Counted from the first letter of the stretch, positions 22,545 through 31,874 are shown. The stretch: 34,056 bases of DNA from Anaerolineales bacterium HSG25 (GCA_030377865.1 JAUCGA010000061.1:1-34056); one strand, 5' to 3'. The notes: generated from the sequence alone by a model not told the origin. Translations and numbers: made by a program.

Positions 22545-23723
22545 ATGCAAATAGATAGTTTTTGTATTGAAGGCTTCAAAAGTTTATATAATGTGCAGGT
22601 TAAAAACTTATCAGATATAAATGTTTTTTATGGCTTAAATGATACGGGTAAGTCAAATATTTTTCAAGCCTTGTCCTTGTGGTATCAGATTTGCATCGCC
22701 GATACTTCGCAACAAGAGGTTCAGATAAGGCAAAATGAGATAATCCAGAAACAACTATCAAATTTCACACCTCCCATCCAGAGTCTAAACACAAACCAAG
22801 CGCCTTTTTTAGGTGTTCGGTTACAGTCTAACAAAGCCAGTTCCGAGGCTGAAATTTTTCTGGACTCAGGCAAGATCACTTATCGTGGTCAAGGCGATGT
22901 ATTTCCTCCGTTCCATCTCATTCAAGCTGACCGACGTTTTCAGCCGGAGCAACAGGGTCAACAAAACGATGAGGATTCGATTACCCACCAGAATCTCAAA
23001 CAATCTCTATTTTATGCCTATCTCAGTCGAGACATGCACCAGAAACAACGGCTTAAGGCCATCAAAACAACCTTGGCTGACCCACCATTCGAACTCGGCG
23101 AGTTAGATATTGCGCTTGACCCCGCGACCAATCAAATCGACATCGGTTTTATTCGTCCAATGGGACGTATCCCCATAGAAAACGTGGGTAGTGGGGTACA
23201 ACAGTTGTTACTGGTCTTGGGGCAGATATTCCTCAACGATTATCCGATTGTGGCGATTGAAGAGCCGGAAATGAACTTATCACCGCAATATCAGCAATAT
23301 CTGTTGGTGGCCTTGAAAAAAATCATGGCTGATCCGGCGGTGAGTTTACGACAGTTATTTATTTCTACCCATTCCCCTTATTTTGAATTTGCTGAGAATT
23401 TTTATGATGTCACCAAAGATGAACAAGGCATGACCCAAGTGGCCCAACGACCGCTTAATCAACGGGCACGGTATTTCCCCAATACACAAGTCAGCGACCC
23501 AAGCAGTGGGGCACGACTCAATTTATTTAATCAGATCACTTTGGATGATGACCTATTGACCGATATGAAGTTACAACGAGGTGACATGGTCTACACCATT
23601 AAAAATGAAACTGGACGATGGGAACTACACCCTGAACAGGAGATATTAGCCGACCTACAAACTGTGTTTGATGAAGGTTCGAATGGTTCAATCGACAAGA
23701 GACAGGTTACACCTAACGCATGA
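22545..23723 (+). CDS. AAA family ATPase (AAA15/AAA21, OLD-like)
   Basis: The 392-residue protein starts MQIDSFCIEGFKSLYN and has the Walker A GLNDTGKSN (about 30-38), a signature-like region IENVGSGVQQLLLVLGQI, the Walker B IVAIEEPEMNLSPQYQQ and the ISTHSPYF histidine switch. This is the ABC/SMC-related layout of OLD-type and anti-phage ATPases. There is no TOPRIM domain after the ATPase. Instead the last codons overlap a PIN-domain gene by 4 bp (ATGA at 23720-23723), which points to a two-gene unit. Codon and AT content differ from dhaK and glpK on either side. Confidence 0.85.
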   Translation: MQIDSFCIEGFKSLYNVQVKNLSDINVFYGLNDTGKSNIFQALSLWYQICIADTSQQEVQIRQNEIIQKQLSNFTPPIQSLNTNQAPFLGVRLQSNKASSEAEIFLDSGKITYRGQGDVFPPFHLIQADRRFQPEQQGQQNDEDSITHQNLKQSLFYAYLSRDMHQKQRLKAIKTTLADPPFELGELDIALDPATNQIDIGFIRPMGRIPIENVGSGVQQLLLVLGQIFLNDYPIVAIEEPEMNLSPQYQQYLLVALKKIMADPAVSLRQLFISTHSPYFEFAENFYDVTKDEQGMTQVAQRPLNQRARYFPNTQVSDPSSGARLNLFNQITLDDDLLTDMKLQRGDMVYTIKNETGRWELHPEQEILADLQTVFDEGSNGSIDKRQVTPNA

Positions 23724-24196
23724 GTCAACCGACGCTGTTGCTAAATACCAATGTGCTGTGGAATTGGCGCTATCTTCGTCAACATTTAACCCCTTTAATT
23801 ACAGCACAGCGACTACAGGTTTATATTCCGACCATCGTTCATGCCGAACGTATTCGACAATACGCTCAAGCAAGGGGAGAACAGTTCGCATTAAGAGTTA
23901 TTCAGTTAGCGATTACCGACAGTAAATTTGAGTTGCTCCCTTTTGAGACCATAGATGCAGAAGCCTTAGCAAACATCTGGTTAGCAATTAAAAATAATAC
24001 CTTGAGCAATGAATTCGAGGACGTGGAGAGTTATTGGCAAGCACATCGACTGGATATTCTGTTGTGTGCCACAGCCCATGCTCGTGGTTATACGCTAGTA
24101 ACCGACGATACGGGTATCCATTTTGAGGCAGTTCCTCGTCGTATGACGTTTTTGCAGGTGAAAAATTACTTAAATGAGCTAGTAAAACAGGATTAA
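23720..24196 (+). CDS. PIN-domain protein partnered with the AAA ATPase
   Basis: The 158-residue protein begins MSQPTLLLNTNVLWNW, the first PIN strand. Asn (N9) stands where the first catalytic Asp normally is. E43 (VHAERI), D112 (RLDILLCATA) and D129/D130 (LVTDDTG) match the other acidic positions of the PIN ribonuclease fold. The start overlaps the ATPase stop. The D-to-N change may lower activity or be tolerated. VapC-type toxins are similar, but no antitoxin gene is adjacent; the ATPase may play the controlling part. Confidence 0.75.
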   Translation: MSQPTLLLNTNVLWNWRYLRQHLTPLITAQRLQVYIPTIVHAERIRQYAQARGEQFALRVIQLAITDSKFELLPFETIDAEALANIWLAIKNNTLSNEFEDVESYWQAHRLDILLCATAHARGYTLVTDDTGIHFEAVPRRMTFLQVKNYLNELVKQD

Positions 24197-24262
24197 ATAT
24201 TTTTTATTCGTGTAAAGTTGTATTTTAACCAATCATAAACCCAACAATCACAGGAGATTATC

Positions 24263-25768
24263 ATGACCGACTATATCGCCGCTATTGACCAAGGCACCAC
24301 CAGCACTCGGTGCATGCTTTTTAACCATGCCGGGCAGAGCGTGGCTATTGACCAGATGGAACATGAGCAGATTATGCCTCAACCCGGCTGGGTGGAGCAT
24401 GACCCGCTAGAGATTTGGCGCAACACCGAGACCGTGGTGCGCGGGGCAATCAGCAAGGCTGGCGTAACGGCCAGCAACATCGCCGCTATTGGCATTACTA
24501 ACCAACGAGAGACGGCGGTGGTGTGGAACAAACAGACCGGCCAGCCCTACTATAACGCGGTGGTCTGGATGGACACTCGCAACGACAAAATTGTGGCCGA
24601 ACTGACCGAACAGGGTGGGCAAGACCGCTTTCGTGCTCAAACGGGTTTACCGTTGGCGACCTATTTTTCGGGCCTTAAGTTAAAATGGCTGTTAGATAAT
24701 GTGGATGGCCTACGCGAAGCGGCAGAACGGGGAGAGGCGCTGTTTGGCACGATTGATACGTGGCTGATATGGAATCTGACCGGCGGGTCGCAAGGCGGGG
24801 TGCATGTGACCGATGTCAGCAATGCTTCTCGTACCATGCTGATGAATCTGGACAGCCTCAGTTGGAACGAGTCGATTGCCGAGACGATGGGCATCCCCCT
24901 CAGCATGTTGCCCGCCATCAAAGCCTCATCGGAGGTATACGGGCGTACTTTGCCCGATGGCCCCTTTGGCGGCTCTATTCCTGTGGCGGGCGATTTGGGC
25001 GATCAACAAGCCGCCACCGTCGGGCAGACCTGCTTTAGTCCGGGTGAGGCCAAAAACACCTACGGAACCGGCTGTTTTATGATCCTCAATACCGGCACCG
25101 AGATTATCCCCTCCAAACATGGCTTATTGACTACATTGTGCTATAAATTTGGCGACGAACCCGCCGTCTACGCCCTCGAAGGCTCAATTGCTATTGCCGG
25201 AGCCTTGGTGCAATGGTTGCGCGATAACCTCAAGCTGATTGAGGCCGCGCCCGATGTAGAGAATCTGGCGCGTACGGTGGATGATAACGGTGGCATCTAT
25301 TTTGTGCCCGCCTTTTCGGGACTGTATGCTCCTTACTGGAAAGATGATGCCCGCGGGGCGATTGTCGGCATGACCCGTTTTGTCAACCGCGGCCATTTTG
25401 CCCGCGCTACTTTAGAAGCGACGGCCTATCAAACTCGCGAAGTCCTCGATGCCATGCATGCCGACTCAGGTGTAACCCTGACCGCGCTCAAGGTCGATGG
25501 GGGCATGGTTTTTAACAGCATGCTCATGCAGTTTCAGGCTGATGTGCTTGGCGTGCCGGTCGTTCGGCCCATCATCGCCGAGACTACCGCCCTTGGGTCA
25601 GCCTACGCGGCCGGATTAGCCGTCGGTTTCTGGAAAAACACCAACGAGATGCGCGCCAACTGGGGCATGGACAAAACATGGACTCCCTCAGAGGATGACA
25701 CGGCACGTACCAAAAACTACGCCATGTGGAAAAAAGCGGTCACACGTACCTTTGATTGGGTGGAGTGA
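24263..25768 (+). CDS. glpK: Glycerol kinase
   Basis: The 501-residue protein has the normal FGGY kinase length. [15 protein letters not shown] is the N-terminal phosphate loop. [26 protein letters not shown] and [10 protein letters not shown] carry glycerol contacts, and [13 protein letters not shown] plus [14 protein letters not shown] form the second ATP-binding region. It makes sn-glycerol-3-phosphate from glycerol in the cytosol. A good AGGAG site precedes ATG 24263. Base composition is richer in G/C than the AAA/PIN pair upstream. The stop codon lies inside a heptamer array. Confidence 0.95.
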   Translation: MTDYIAAIDQGTTSTRCMLFNHAGQSVAIDQMEHEQIMPQPGWVEHDPLEIWRNTETVVRGAISKAGVTASNIAAIGITNQRETAVVWNKQTGQPYYNAVVWMDTRNDKIVAELTEQGGQDRFRAQTGLPLATYFSGLKLKWLLDNVDGLREAAERGEALFGTIDTWLIWNLTGGSQGGVHVTDVSNASRTMLMNLDSLSWNESIAETMGIPLSMLPAIKASSEVYGRTLPDGPFGGSIPVAGDLGDQQAATVGQTCFSPGEAKNTYGTGCFMILNTGTEIIPSKHGLLTTLCYKFGDEPAVYALEGSIAIAGALVQWLRDNLKLIEAAPDVENLARTVDDNGGIYFVPAFSGLYAPYWKDDARGAIVGMTRFVNRGHFARATLEATAYQTREVLDAMHADSGVTLTALKVDGGMVFNSMLMQFQADVLGVPVVRPIIAETTALGSAYAAGLAVGFWKNTNEMRANWGMDKTWTPSEDDTARTKNYAMWKKAVTRTFDWVE

Positions 25769-25827
25769 GGAGTGAGGCGTGAGGCGTGAAACGTGAGGCG
25801 TGAGGCGTGAAACGTGAGGCGTGAAAC
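25765..25827. repeat. Heptanucleotide tandem repeat, nine GTGAGGC/GTGAAAC units
   Basis: Nine contiguous 7-nt units (GTGAGGA, GTGAGGC and GTGAAAC variants) start within the last codons of glpK and include its stop codon. Variant units alternate, which suggests duplication of pairs or triplets of heptamers. Confidence 0.9.
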
Positions 25828-25834
25828 GTGCGTT

Positions 25835-25896
25835 GAAGGAGTGTCAAAATTCTATTTTGACAGCTGACAGCAAGAATAAAATTCTTGCACTCCTTC
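25835..25896. repeat. Double-hairpin element with GAAGGAGTG ends
   Basis: GAAGGAGTG (25835) pairs with CACTCCTTC (to 25896). Between them are two hairpins, GTCAAAAT...ATTTTGAC and GCAAGAAT...ATTCTTGC. The layout parallels the GGAGTGCAAAAGC elements at 31734-31798 and 33640-33704 with different stem sequences. Confidence 0.65.
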
Positions 25897-25961
25897 GATT
25901 AACAGTGTTGCAGGCCAAAAAATCCTGTTAATCTTGTTAATCCTGTCGAAAAATCTTTGTT

Positions 25962-26109
25962 TAGGAATGGGCATTAAATAAGTTGCGCGTTTTCACATAA
26001 GAATGAATTCTTATGCTGACACGAGAAACCTGCTTAAGCAGGTTTTCCGTTTAAGACGCTGATTTCAATCAGCGGCCTTATGCACAAGTTAAAAAAAACT
26101 CATTCCTTA
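25962..26109. repeat. MITE-like element, gamma ends, triple-hairpin core, copy 2
   Basis: The left end TAGGAATGGGCATTAAATAA and right end TTAAAAAAAACTCATTCCTTA are inverted. The core matches 4425-4575 almost base for base, with palindromes around GAATTC, CTTAAG and GATTTCAATC. Confidence 0.8.
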
Positions 26110-26119
26110 ATCGAATTGT

Positions 26120-26275
26120 CGGGTAAATACAGCGTTATAAGTTTTGTGAACTCTTGACCTTCAATACCCATTCGGGCACATAGGAACTTCGTATCTTGAA
26201 GGACGCGAAGCCGTTCTCCTCCGAGGTGCGAAGCTCCTCGGAGGTGTTTCGCAGAATTTATGCTCACCTACTTAT
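26120..26275. repeat. Repeat element, epsilon family, copy 2 (reverse orientation)
   Basis: TACAGCGTTATAAGTTTTGT begins a copy of the element at 6566-6735. The shared block CAATACCCATTCGGGCACAT is in the opposite orientation relative to the flanks. A CTCCTCCGAGG...CTCCTCGGAGG hairpin lies at about 26216-26248, just upstream of the DhaM-EI fusion gene. Confidence 0.65.
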
Positions 26276-26291
26276 TAAGACGAATAACTGA

Positions 26292-28802
26292 ATGGTCGGA
26301 ATTGTTGTTGTCTCACATAGTTACAAATTAGCGGTTGGCGTGTTAGACCTCGTTGAGCAGATGACTCAGGGGCAGGTTCCTATTGCCGCGGCGGGTGGTA
26401 TCGACGATCCAGACAACCCAATAGGAACCGATACCTTTATGGTGCAAGCGGCCATCGAATCGGTTTACAGCGACGAGGGAGTCGTTGTGTTGATGGATTT
26501 AGGGAGTGCGGTGCTGAGTGCCGAAACTGCTAAAGAGTTTCTGCCACCGATTCAACAAAGTAACGTCTATTTGTGTGAAGCCCCGTTGGTCGAAGGCACA
26601 ATTTCAGCGGCCATTCAAGCCTTGGTCACGACCGATGTTGAACAGATATTAAGCGAAGCCCGAACCTGTTTAAGCCATAAAACCAACCAACTTCATTTGA
26701 GCGGTAATGTGCCGCCCGTTCAAACAGAGGTAAAATCTTCTCCAACCTGCCCCACTGAACCAAGTGGCATGCTCGAATGTCGGCTCGTGATTCACAATCA
26801 TCAAGGATTGCATGCCCGTCCTGCGGCTCGTTTAGTCAAGGTAGCCGCTCAGTTTGAGGCCAACATCAGCATTGGCGTTAGTGGTGATAATGCGTCACAG
26901 GTCAGCGCCAAAAGTATCAACCAAGTGATGATGCTGGCCGTAAAATCGGGGCAAAGCGTGGTGATTAAGGCCACTGGCTCCGACTCGTTTGAGGCGATTA
27001 TTGCTCTGCAACGTTTGGTGGCAGACCGCTTTGGCGAGCCGGATCAACCGCCTACAGTCCCTCCTCCCGACAGTCCCGCTGTACCCGACCCTGACCCCAC
27101 CACCAACCCGTGGTCGGGTATCTCCGTATGTGCGGGCATGGTCATGGGGCGAGCCAAGCGGTATCAACAAGGCTTGATTGATCTGCCTGACCGTCAGGCC
27201 GAATCTCCGACTCAAGAGCAGGTTCGATTGCAACGAGCGATTACCGCAGTGCATGACGAACTGACCGCCATCCGTCAGCAATACCAGTATCGCTCTGAGC
27301 AAGAATCGGCCATTTTTGAAGCGCACCAACTGCTATTGACCGACCCCACTCTGCATAAACAGCTTGAACATCGCATCGACCATGACGGCTTGACTGCGGA
27401 GGCGGCTTGGAAAGCATGCCTGAACGAGCTAATTGAGCAGTATCGCGCCTTGTCTGACCCGTATATGCAGACCAAAGCTGTTGACTGGCTTGATATTGGT
27501 CAGCGGGTTTTGCGGGTTCTGACAGGGCATCGAGCCATTCGTTTTGAACTCGATGAACCGGCCATTCTCATCACCTCCGATTTAACCCCCTCCGAAGCCG
27601 TCTCTCTCGACCCTAGCAGTGTGATTGGTCTCTGTACCGAGGCAGGGAGCGCTACCTCTCATACAGCCATCATCCTCCGAGGCTTGGGGATTCCGACGCT
27701 GGTTGGACTCGGTCAGCCATTAGCGGGGGTGGCTGAAGATACATTGTTACTGCTCAATGGAAATACAGGCAATTTGTGGGTTGAGCCATCTGCGAGGCAA
27801 CAGGCCAGTTGGCAGGTAGAGTATGATCAATGGTTGGCCGCGCAACGCTTATTTGAGCAACAACGTCAGCAACCGGCTCGCACCAAAGACCAGCAACCGC
27901 TTACCCTGTTGACCAACATCGCCACCATTGCTGATTTGTCGGTGGCACTGACTCAGGGGGCGCAGGGAGTGGGGCTGTTACGAACCGAACTGTTATACAG
28001 TCAGCAACATAACCCACCGTCGGAGATGGAACAGGCCGCTTACTATCAAGCCTTGGCCGAAAAAATCGAGGATGGGCCGCTAACGATTCGCACTTTAGAC
28101 GCGGGTGGAGATAAACCGCTTCCGTATCTTAACCATGCCCTGGAGGCAAACCCGTTTTTAGGCCGACGCGGTATCCGCGCTTGTTTGGCTCAACCAGAGA
28201 TTTTGCAGACTCAATTACGAGCTATTTTGCGGGTTTCGGTGGGGCATCAGTTCAAAATTTTGCTTCCTATGATTAGCTGTCTGACCGAAGTCCGGGCCGT
28301 TAAACAGATTCTACAAACCGTGCAAACCGACCTTCGGCAGGAAGGTGTGCCGTTTGAGGAGAAAATACCTCTCGGTATCATGATCGAACTACCGAGCGCG
28401 GTCATCATGGCCGATTTATTGGCGCAGGAAGTCGATTTTTTCAGTCTTGGCACCAATGATTTGGCTCAATACAGCATGGCCGCCGACCGCACCAATCCCG
28501 AGGTGGCTGGTCTGGCTGACTTCTTCCATCCGGCTTTACTGCGCCTGATTCGGCAGACGGTGCAAGCGGCAGAACGAGCTAATATCGGCCTCAGTATATG
28601 CGGCGAGATGGCGAGTGACCCGTTAGCCGCGCCGCTACTGCTAGGGCTAGGGTTGACCGAGTTCAGCCTGAACGGACCAGCTATTCCCCACATTAAGCAG
28701 GCCCTAGCACGGGTAACAATCGGGCAGGCCAAACAGATGGCTCAAACGGCTTTAGGATTGGAATCGGCTGAGGCGGTACGGCGTTACCTGAAAGTTACTT
28801 AA
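26292..28802 (+). CDS. dhaM: DhaM EIIA-HPr-enzyme I fusion (PTS for dihydroxyacetone kinase)
   Basis: The 836-residue protein has three parts. Residues 1-about 130 are the DhaM EIIA-mannose-like domain with phospho-His in VVVSHSYKLA (H9) and DLGSAVLSAE. About 155-245 is HPr with GLHARPAARL (H174). About 275-836 is a complete enzyme I: phospho-His H457 in TSHTAIILRGLGIPTLVGL, and the PEP site GVGLLRTELLY, FFSLGTNDLAQYSMAADRTN and ICGEMASDP (C770). E. coli DhaM has only a shortened enzyme I domain. Here one chain can take phosphate from PEP to DhaL-bound ADP without a separate PTS. A Pro-rich linker (about 255-272, PPTVPPPDSPAVPDPDP) separates HPr and EI. Start ATG 26292; weak ribosome site. 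Confidence 0.95.
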   Translation: MVGIVVVSHSYKLAVGVLDLVEQMTQGQVPIAAAGGIDDPDNPIGTDTFMVQAAIESVYSDEGVVVLMDLGSAVLSAETAKEFLPPIQQSNVYLCEAPLVEGTISAAIQALVTTDVEQILSEARTCLSHKTNQLHLSGNVPPVQTEVKSSPTCPTEPSGMLECRLVIHNHQGLHARPAARLVKVAAQFEANISIGVSGDNASQVSAKSINQVMMLAVKSGQSVVIKATGSDSFEAIIALQRLVADRFGEPDQPPTVPPPDSPAVPDPDPTTNPWSGISVCAGMVMGRAKRYQQGLIDLPDRQAESPTQEQVRLQRAITAVHDELTAIRQQYQYRSEQESAIFEAHQLLLTDPTLHKQLEHRIDHDGLTAEAAWKACLNELIEQYRALSDPYMQTKAVDWLDIGQRVLRVLTGHRAIRFELDEPAILITSDLTPSEAVSLDPSSVIGLCTEAGSATSHTAIILRGLGIPTLVGLGQPLAGVAEDTLLLLNGNTGNLWVEPSARQQASWQVEYDQWLAAQRLFEQQRQQPARTKDQQPLTLLTNIATIADLSVALTQGAQGVGLLRTELLYSQQHNPPSEMEQAAYYQALAEKIEDGPLTIRTLDAGGDKPLPYLNHALEANPFLGRRGIRACLAQPEILQTQLRAILRVSVGHQFKILLPMISCLTEVRAVKQILQTVQTDLRQEGVPFEEKIPLGIMIELPSAVIMADLLAQEVDFFSLGTNDLAQYSMAADRTNPEVAGLADFFHPALLRLIRQTVQAAERANIGLSICGEMASDPLAAPLLLGLGLTEFSLNGPAIPHIKQALARVTIGQAKQMAQTALGLESAEAVRRYLKVT

Positions 28803-28813
28803 GACCCATAACT

Positions 28814-28977
28814 TAGGAATTTCCAGAATTTAAAACCTCCCAAAACCATTGTGACACTCTACCCCCTCCCAGCCTCCCCCTGCTAGGGGGAGGAGCCGCT
28901 TCCCCCCTAGCAGGGGGGACTGAGGGGGGTAGAGACTCTGCTCAATTGGGATGTTTTATTTTCTTGGAATTGCCTTA
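28814..28977. repeat. MITE-like element, alpha ends, copy 3
   Basis: TA-flanked, 164 bp, and nearly identical to 535-698 in both ends and core. The left end is TAGGAATTTCCAG and the right end CTTGGAATTGCCTTA. The high match suggests recent spread. Confidence 0.85.
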
Positions 28978-29020
28978 TTTAACACTGTACTAACCATTGG
29001 AAGCCTTAAGGAGGGTAACT

Positions 29021-30262
29021 ATGACCCTAAAACCCTACGTTATCATCACAATCAGTATCATCCTTATCATCACCCTGCAAGGCTGTGGGGACAACCAAAC
29101 TCCCCAGCCAACCGCTACGCCAATTCCACCAACAAAAGCCTCAATCCCTAACCCAACGGCTACCTCAAAGGTGCAACCCACCCCCAATTTGGATGCTCAG
29201 GCCTATTTTGATAAAGGTGTTGACTGTGAACATCAAACCGATTATGAGTGTGCTATTGAAAACTACAGCCACGCCCTAGAGCTAGATCCGTCTTATGGTG
29301 AGGCCTACAACCATCGGGGGGTGCTTTATATTATTCAAGGTGATTATGAGTCAGCGCTCGCCGACTTTAATCAACTGCTAGAGCTAAACCCGACCCATGC
29401 TGATGGGCACAACAATCGCGGCATTGTTTATAAGGCTCAAGGTGATACGACACAAGCGTTAGCCGATTTTAATAAAACACTAGAGCTAAGCCCGACCCAT
29501 GTTGATGCCTATAACAACCGTGGCTTAATTTACAAGGCTCAAGGTGACTATGAACAATCACTCGCCGACTTTAATCAAGCCCTTGAGCTTGACCCAACGA
29601 ACGCGAATACCTACAACAATCGCGGCATTTTTTACACCGCACAAGGCGAGAGTGACCAAGCATTAGCCGATTTTAGTCAAGCCATAAAGGTTGACCCAAC
29701 CCATATTGAGGCCTACAACAACCGAGGCGAGCTTTATTCTAATCAAGGTGATTACGAACAAGCTCTCGCCGAGTTTAACAAAGCCATAGAGGTTGACCCC
29801 ACCGACGCGAAGGCTTACAACAATCGAGCGGCTATTTATTCTATGCAGGGGGATGACGAGCAGGCAATTATGGCGTTTAATCAGACATTAGAGCTAGACC
29901 CGACTCATGTTGATGCTCATTATAACCGAGCGTTCATTTACTATAATCAGGGCGATTACGAGCAAGCACTAATCGGGTATAACCATACCCTAGAGCTAGA
30001 CCCGACCTATGTCGATGCCTACTACAACCGAGGTCTGATGTACATCGCTCAAGGTAACTATGAGCCAGCCCTCGCAGACTTAAATCAACTGATTAAGCTT
30101 GAACCGGATCAACCAGAGTTTTATTTGATTAGGGGAAGTTTACATCTTGAGCTAGGGAATAAAACGGAAACCAGAGCCGACCTGAACAAATATCTAGAAA
30201 AAGGGGATAACCCAGAGTGGCGAGCCTGGACAGAAGAAACGTTGAACACCCTAGAAGAATAG
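29021..30262 (+). CDS. TPR-repeat lipoprotein
   Basis: From ATG 29021, with a near-ideal AAGGAGG site, the product is 413 residues. A signal ends in ITLQGC (lipidated Cys). A Thr/Pro-rich linker follows, then about ten 34-residue tetratricopeptide repeats, each close to AYNNRGxxYxxQGDYEQALADFNxALELDPTHVD, from about residue 65 to 400. Repeats are very alike, which points to recent internal expansion. TPR solenoids bind partner proteins. An in-frame TTG at 28997 is a worse start. It lies between the dha and xyl genes with repeats on both sides and no clear operon partner. Confidence 0.9.
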   Translation: MTLKPYVIITISIILIITLQGCGDNQTPQPTATPIPPTKASIPNPTATSKVQPTPNLDAQAYFDKGVDCEHQTDYECAIENYSHALELDPSYGEAYNHRGVLYIIQGDYESALADFNQLLELNPTHADGHNNRGIVYKAQGDTTQALADFNKTLELSPTHVDAYNNRGLIYKAQGDYEQSLADFNQALELDPTNANTYNNRGIFYTAQGESDQALADFSQAIKVDPTHIEAYNNRGELYSNQGDYEQALAEFNKAIEVDPTDAKAYNNRAAIYSMQGDDEQAIMAFNQTLELDPTHVDAHYNRAFIYYNQGDYEQALIGYNHTLELDPTYVDAYYNRGLMYIAQGNYEPALADLNQLIKLEPDQPEFYLIRGSLHLELGNKTETRADLNKYLEKGDNPEWRAWTEETLNTLEE

Positions 30263-30305
30263 AGTTGTTCGGCCATAAAGGAGTGCAAAAGCATCTTGCT
30301 TTTGC
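30257..30305. repeat. Half of a GGAGTGCAAAAGC element
   Basis: GAATAGAGTTGTTCGGC then GGAGTGCAAAAGCATCTTGC (from 30280) match, in reverse, the right side of the element at 33640-33727. The left edge overlaps the last codon and stop of the TPR gene. The second arm seen in the other copies is absent. Confidence 0.6.
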
Positions 30306-30341
30306 ATGGTTGTTTTACTGAATTTTTAGGCTCTTTGGGGC

Positions 30342-30475
30342 TTTCCGTGCAAAGGTCATGATTGTGTCATCATCTTCCCGCAAGTTTAAAACTTGCGGGA
30401 AGATTGCCCCATCAAAGTATCTAATTCAGGACACAATTTCGAGTTGCACGGAATCTACCAGAGAACCAATTTTTA
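30342..30475. repeat. Delta element, copy 1
   Basis: The ends TTTCCGTGCAAAGG and GAGTTGCACGGAATC are inverted. The central palindrome is TTCCCGCAAGTTTAA/AACTTGCGGGAA. The reverse-complement copy lies at 33910-34056, so xylA and xylB are bracketed by inverted copies. No gene is seen in 30263-30498. Confidence 0.8.
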
Positions 30476-30498
30476 CTTAATTACTAAGGAGCAAAACA

Positions 30499-31659
30499 AT
30501 GTATAACGCAAAACCAGAAGATAAATTTACGTTTGGCTTATGGACAATCGGAAATCCGGGAGCTGACCCGTTTGGAACAACGGTTCGGGAACGGCTAACT
30601 CCGTCCCAAATTGTGGAGATTTTAGCCGAAGTTGGAGCATGGGGAGTCAATTTTCATGATAACGATTTAGTGCCGATTGATGCTACCCCCGTCGAGAGAG
30701 ACCAAATTATTACCGATTTCAAAAAAGTATTGGCTGACAGCGGCATCGTGGTGCCAATGGCGACCACAAACCTGTTTAGCGATCCGGCGTTTCGTGACGG
30801 AGCCTTTACCAGCAACGACCCCAAAGTGCGAGCTTATGCCATCCACAAAACCATGCGAGCTATGGATTTGGGGGCAGAATTTGGAGCAAAAGTTTACGTC
30901 TTTTGGGGAGGTCGAGAAGGGACAGAGACCGATGCCGGTAAAAGTGCTTTAGATGCGGGCAAATGGTTCCGCGAAGCGATTAACTATCTGTGTGAATATA
31001 ACATCGACCAAGGTTATGATTACAAATTTGCCTTAGAGCCAAAGCCAAATGAGCCTCGTGGTGACATTTATCTGCCGACTGTCGGTTCGGCCTTGGGCTT
31101 TATCGCCACGCTCGACCATTCTGACATGGTCGGAGTCAATCCAGAGGTGGCGCACGAACATATGTCCGGTTTGAACTTTATGCATGCCATCGCTCAAGCA
31201 TGGGATGCGGGTAAACTGTTCCACATCGACCTAAACGATCAAAAGATTGGCCGATATGACCAAGATTTCCGCTTTGCCGCCGAATCCATCAAACAAGCCT
31301 TCTATATTGTCAAATTCTTGGAGGATGTGGGCTACGATGGCAGTCGCCATTTTGATGCCCACGCCTATCGATCATCCGATTTGGAAGATGTGAAAGCCTT
31401 TGCCAGTGGCTGTATCCGCAGTTACTTGATTTTGAAAGAGAAGGCTGAGAAGTTCAACGCCGATTCAGAAATTCAAGGGTTATTGGCCGAAATTACCACC
31501 GATGATGGCTCCATGAGCCAATATGTGGGGCAATACTCGTCAGAAAAAGCCGCCGCCCTGAAAGATTATGGCTTTGACCGAGTCGAGTTAGGTCGGCGAG
31601 GTCAACCCTATGAACGCCTAGATCAACTCGTCTTTGAACTATTAATGGGAGTCCGTTAA
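30499..31659 (+). CDS. xylA: Xylose isomerase, class I (Streptomyces-type)
   Basis: The 386-residue length fits the shorter class I enzymes. FHDND carries the catalytic His (H53) and Asp (D56). [10 protein letters not shown] holds the metal-binding Glu and catalytic Lys. [14 protein letters not shown] and [16 protein letters not shown] supply further metal ligands, and HFDAHAYR the last Asp. It interconverts xylose and xylulose, and often glucose and fructose, in the cytosol. AAGGAG precedes ATG 30499. xylB follows after 215 bp of repeats. No xylose transporter or XylR-type repressor is present. Confidence 0.96.
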   Translation: MYNAKPEDKFTFGLWTIGNPGADPFGTTVRERLTPSQIVEILAEVGAWGVNFHDNDLVPIDATPVERDQIITDFKKVLADSGIVVPMATTNLFSDPAFRDGAFTSNDPKVRAYAIHKTMRAMDLGAEFGAKVYVFWGGREGTETDAGKSALDAGKWFREAINYLCEYNIDQGYDYKFALEPKPNEPRGDIYLPTVGSALGFIATLDHSDMVGVNPEVAHEHMSGLNFMHAIAQAWDAGKLFHIDLNDQKIGRYDQDFRFAAESIKQAFYIVKFLEDVGYDGSRHFDAHAYRSSDLEDVKAFASGCIRSYLILKEKAEKFNADSEIQGLLAEITTDDGSMSQYVGQYSSEKAAALKDYGFDRVELGRRGQPYERLDQLVFELLMGVR

Positions 31660-31701
31660 TCAATTGTTGCGGGTTGATGCGAGTAGGAGTTAGGAATTAA
31701 A

Positions 31702-31729
31702 AATGAGGAATGAGGAATGAGGAATGAGT
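31702..31729. repeat. Heptanucleotide tandem repeat (AATGAGG)x4
   Basis: Four head-to-tail AATGAGG units (last one AATGAGT) follow the xylA stop. Confidence 0.8.
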
Positions 31730-31733
31730 CTGC

Positions 31734-31798
31734 GGAGTGCAAAAGCATCTTGCTTTTGCATGTTTGCCTCTAGCAAAAGCAAGATGCTTTTGCACTCC
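31734..31798. repeat. GGAGTGCAAAAGC double-hairpin element
   Basis: A 26-bp arm (GGAGTGCAAAAGCATCTTGC plus TTTTGC) and its perfect reverse complement flank a 13-nt spacer. Each arm also folds on itself (GCAAAAGCA...TGCTTTTGC), so it can form either one long stem or two short ones. The nearly identical element at 33640-33704 differs mainly in the spacer. Confidence 0.85.
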
Positions 31799-31802
31799 TC
31801 TG

Positions 31803-31838
31803 CTCCCTTACTCCCTTACTCCCTTACTCCCTACTCCC
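31803..31838. repeat. CTCCCTTA tandem repeat
   Basis: Three 8-nt CTCCCTTA units are followed by a 7-nt CTCCCTA and a partial unit, about 35 bp upstream of xylB. Confidence 0.75.
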
Positions 31839-31874
31839 ATCAAACAACCCTTAACCAAATGACCATCAAAACCA

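Noticed and set aside
31734..31798. Possible CRISPR repeat unit
   Set aside because: The copies are scattered, palindromic and not separated by regular unique spacers; no cas gene is present.
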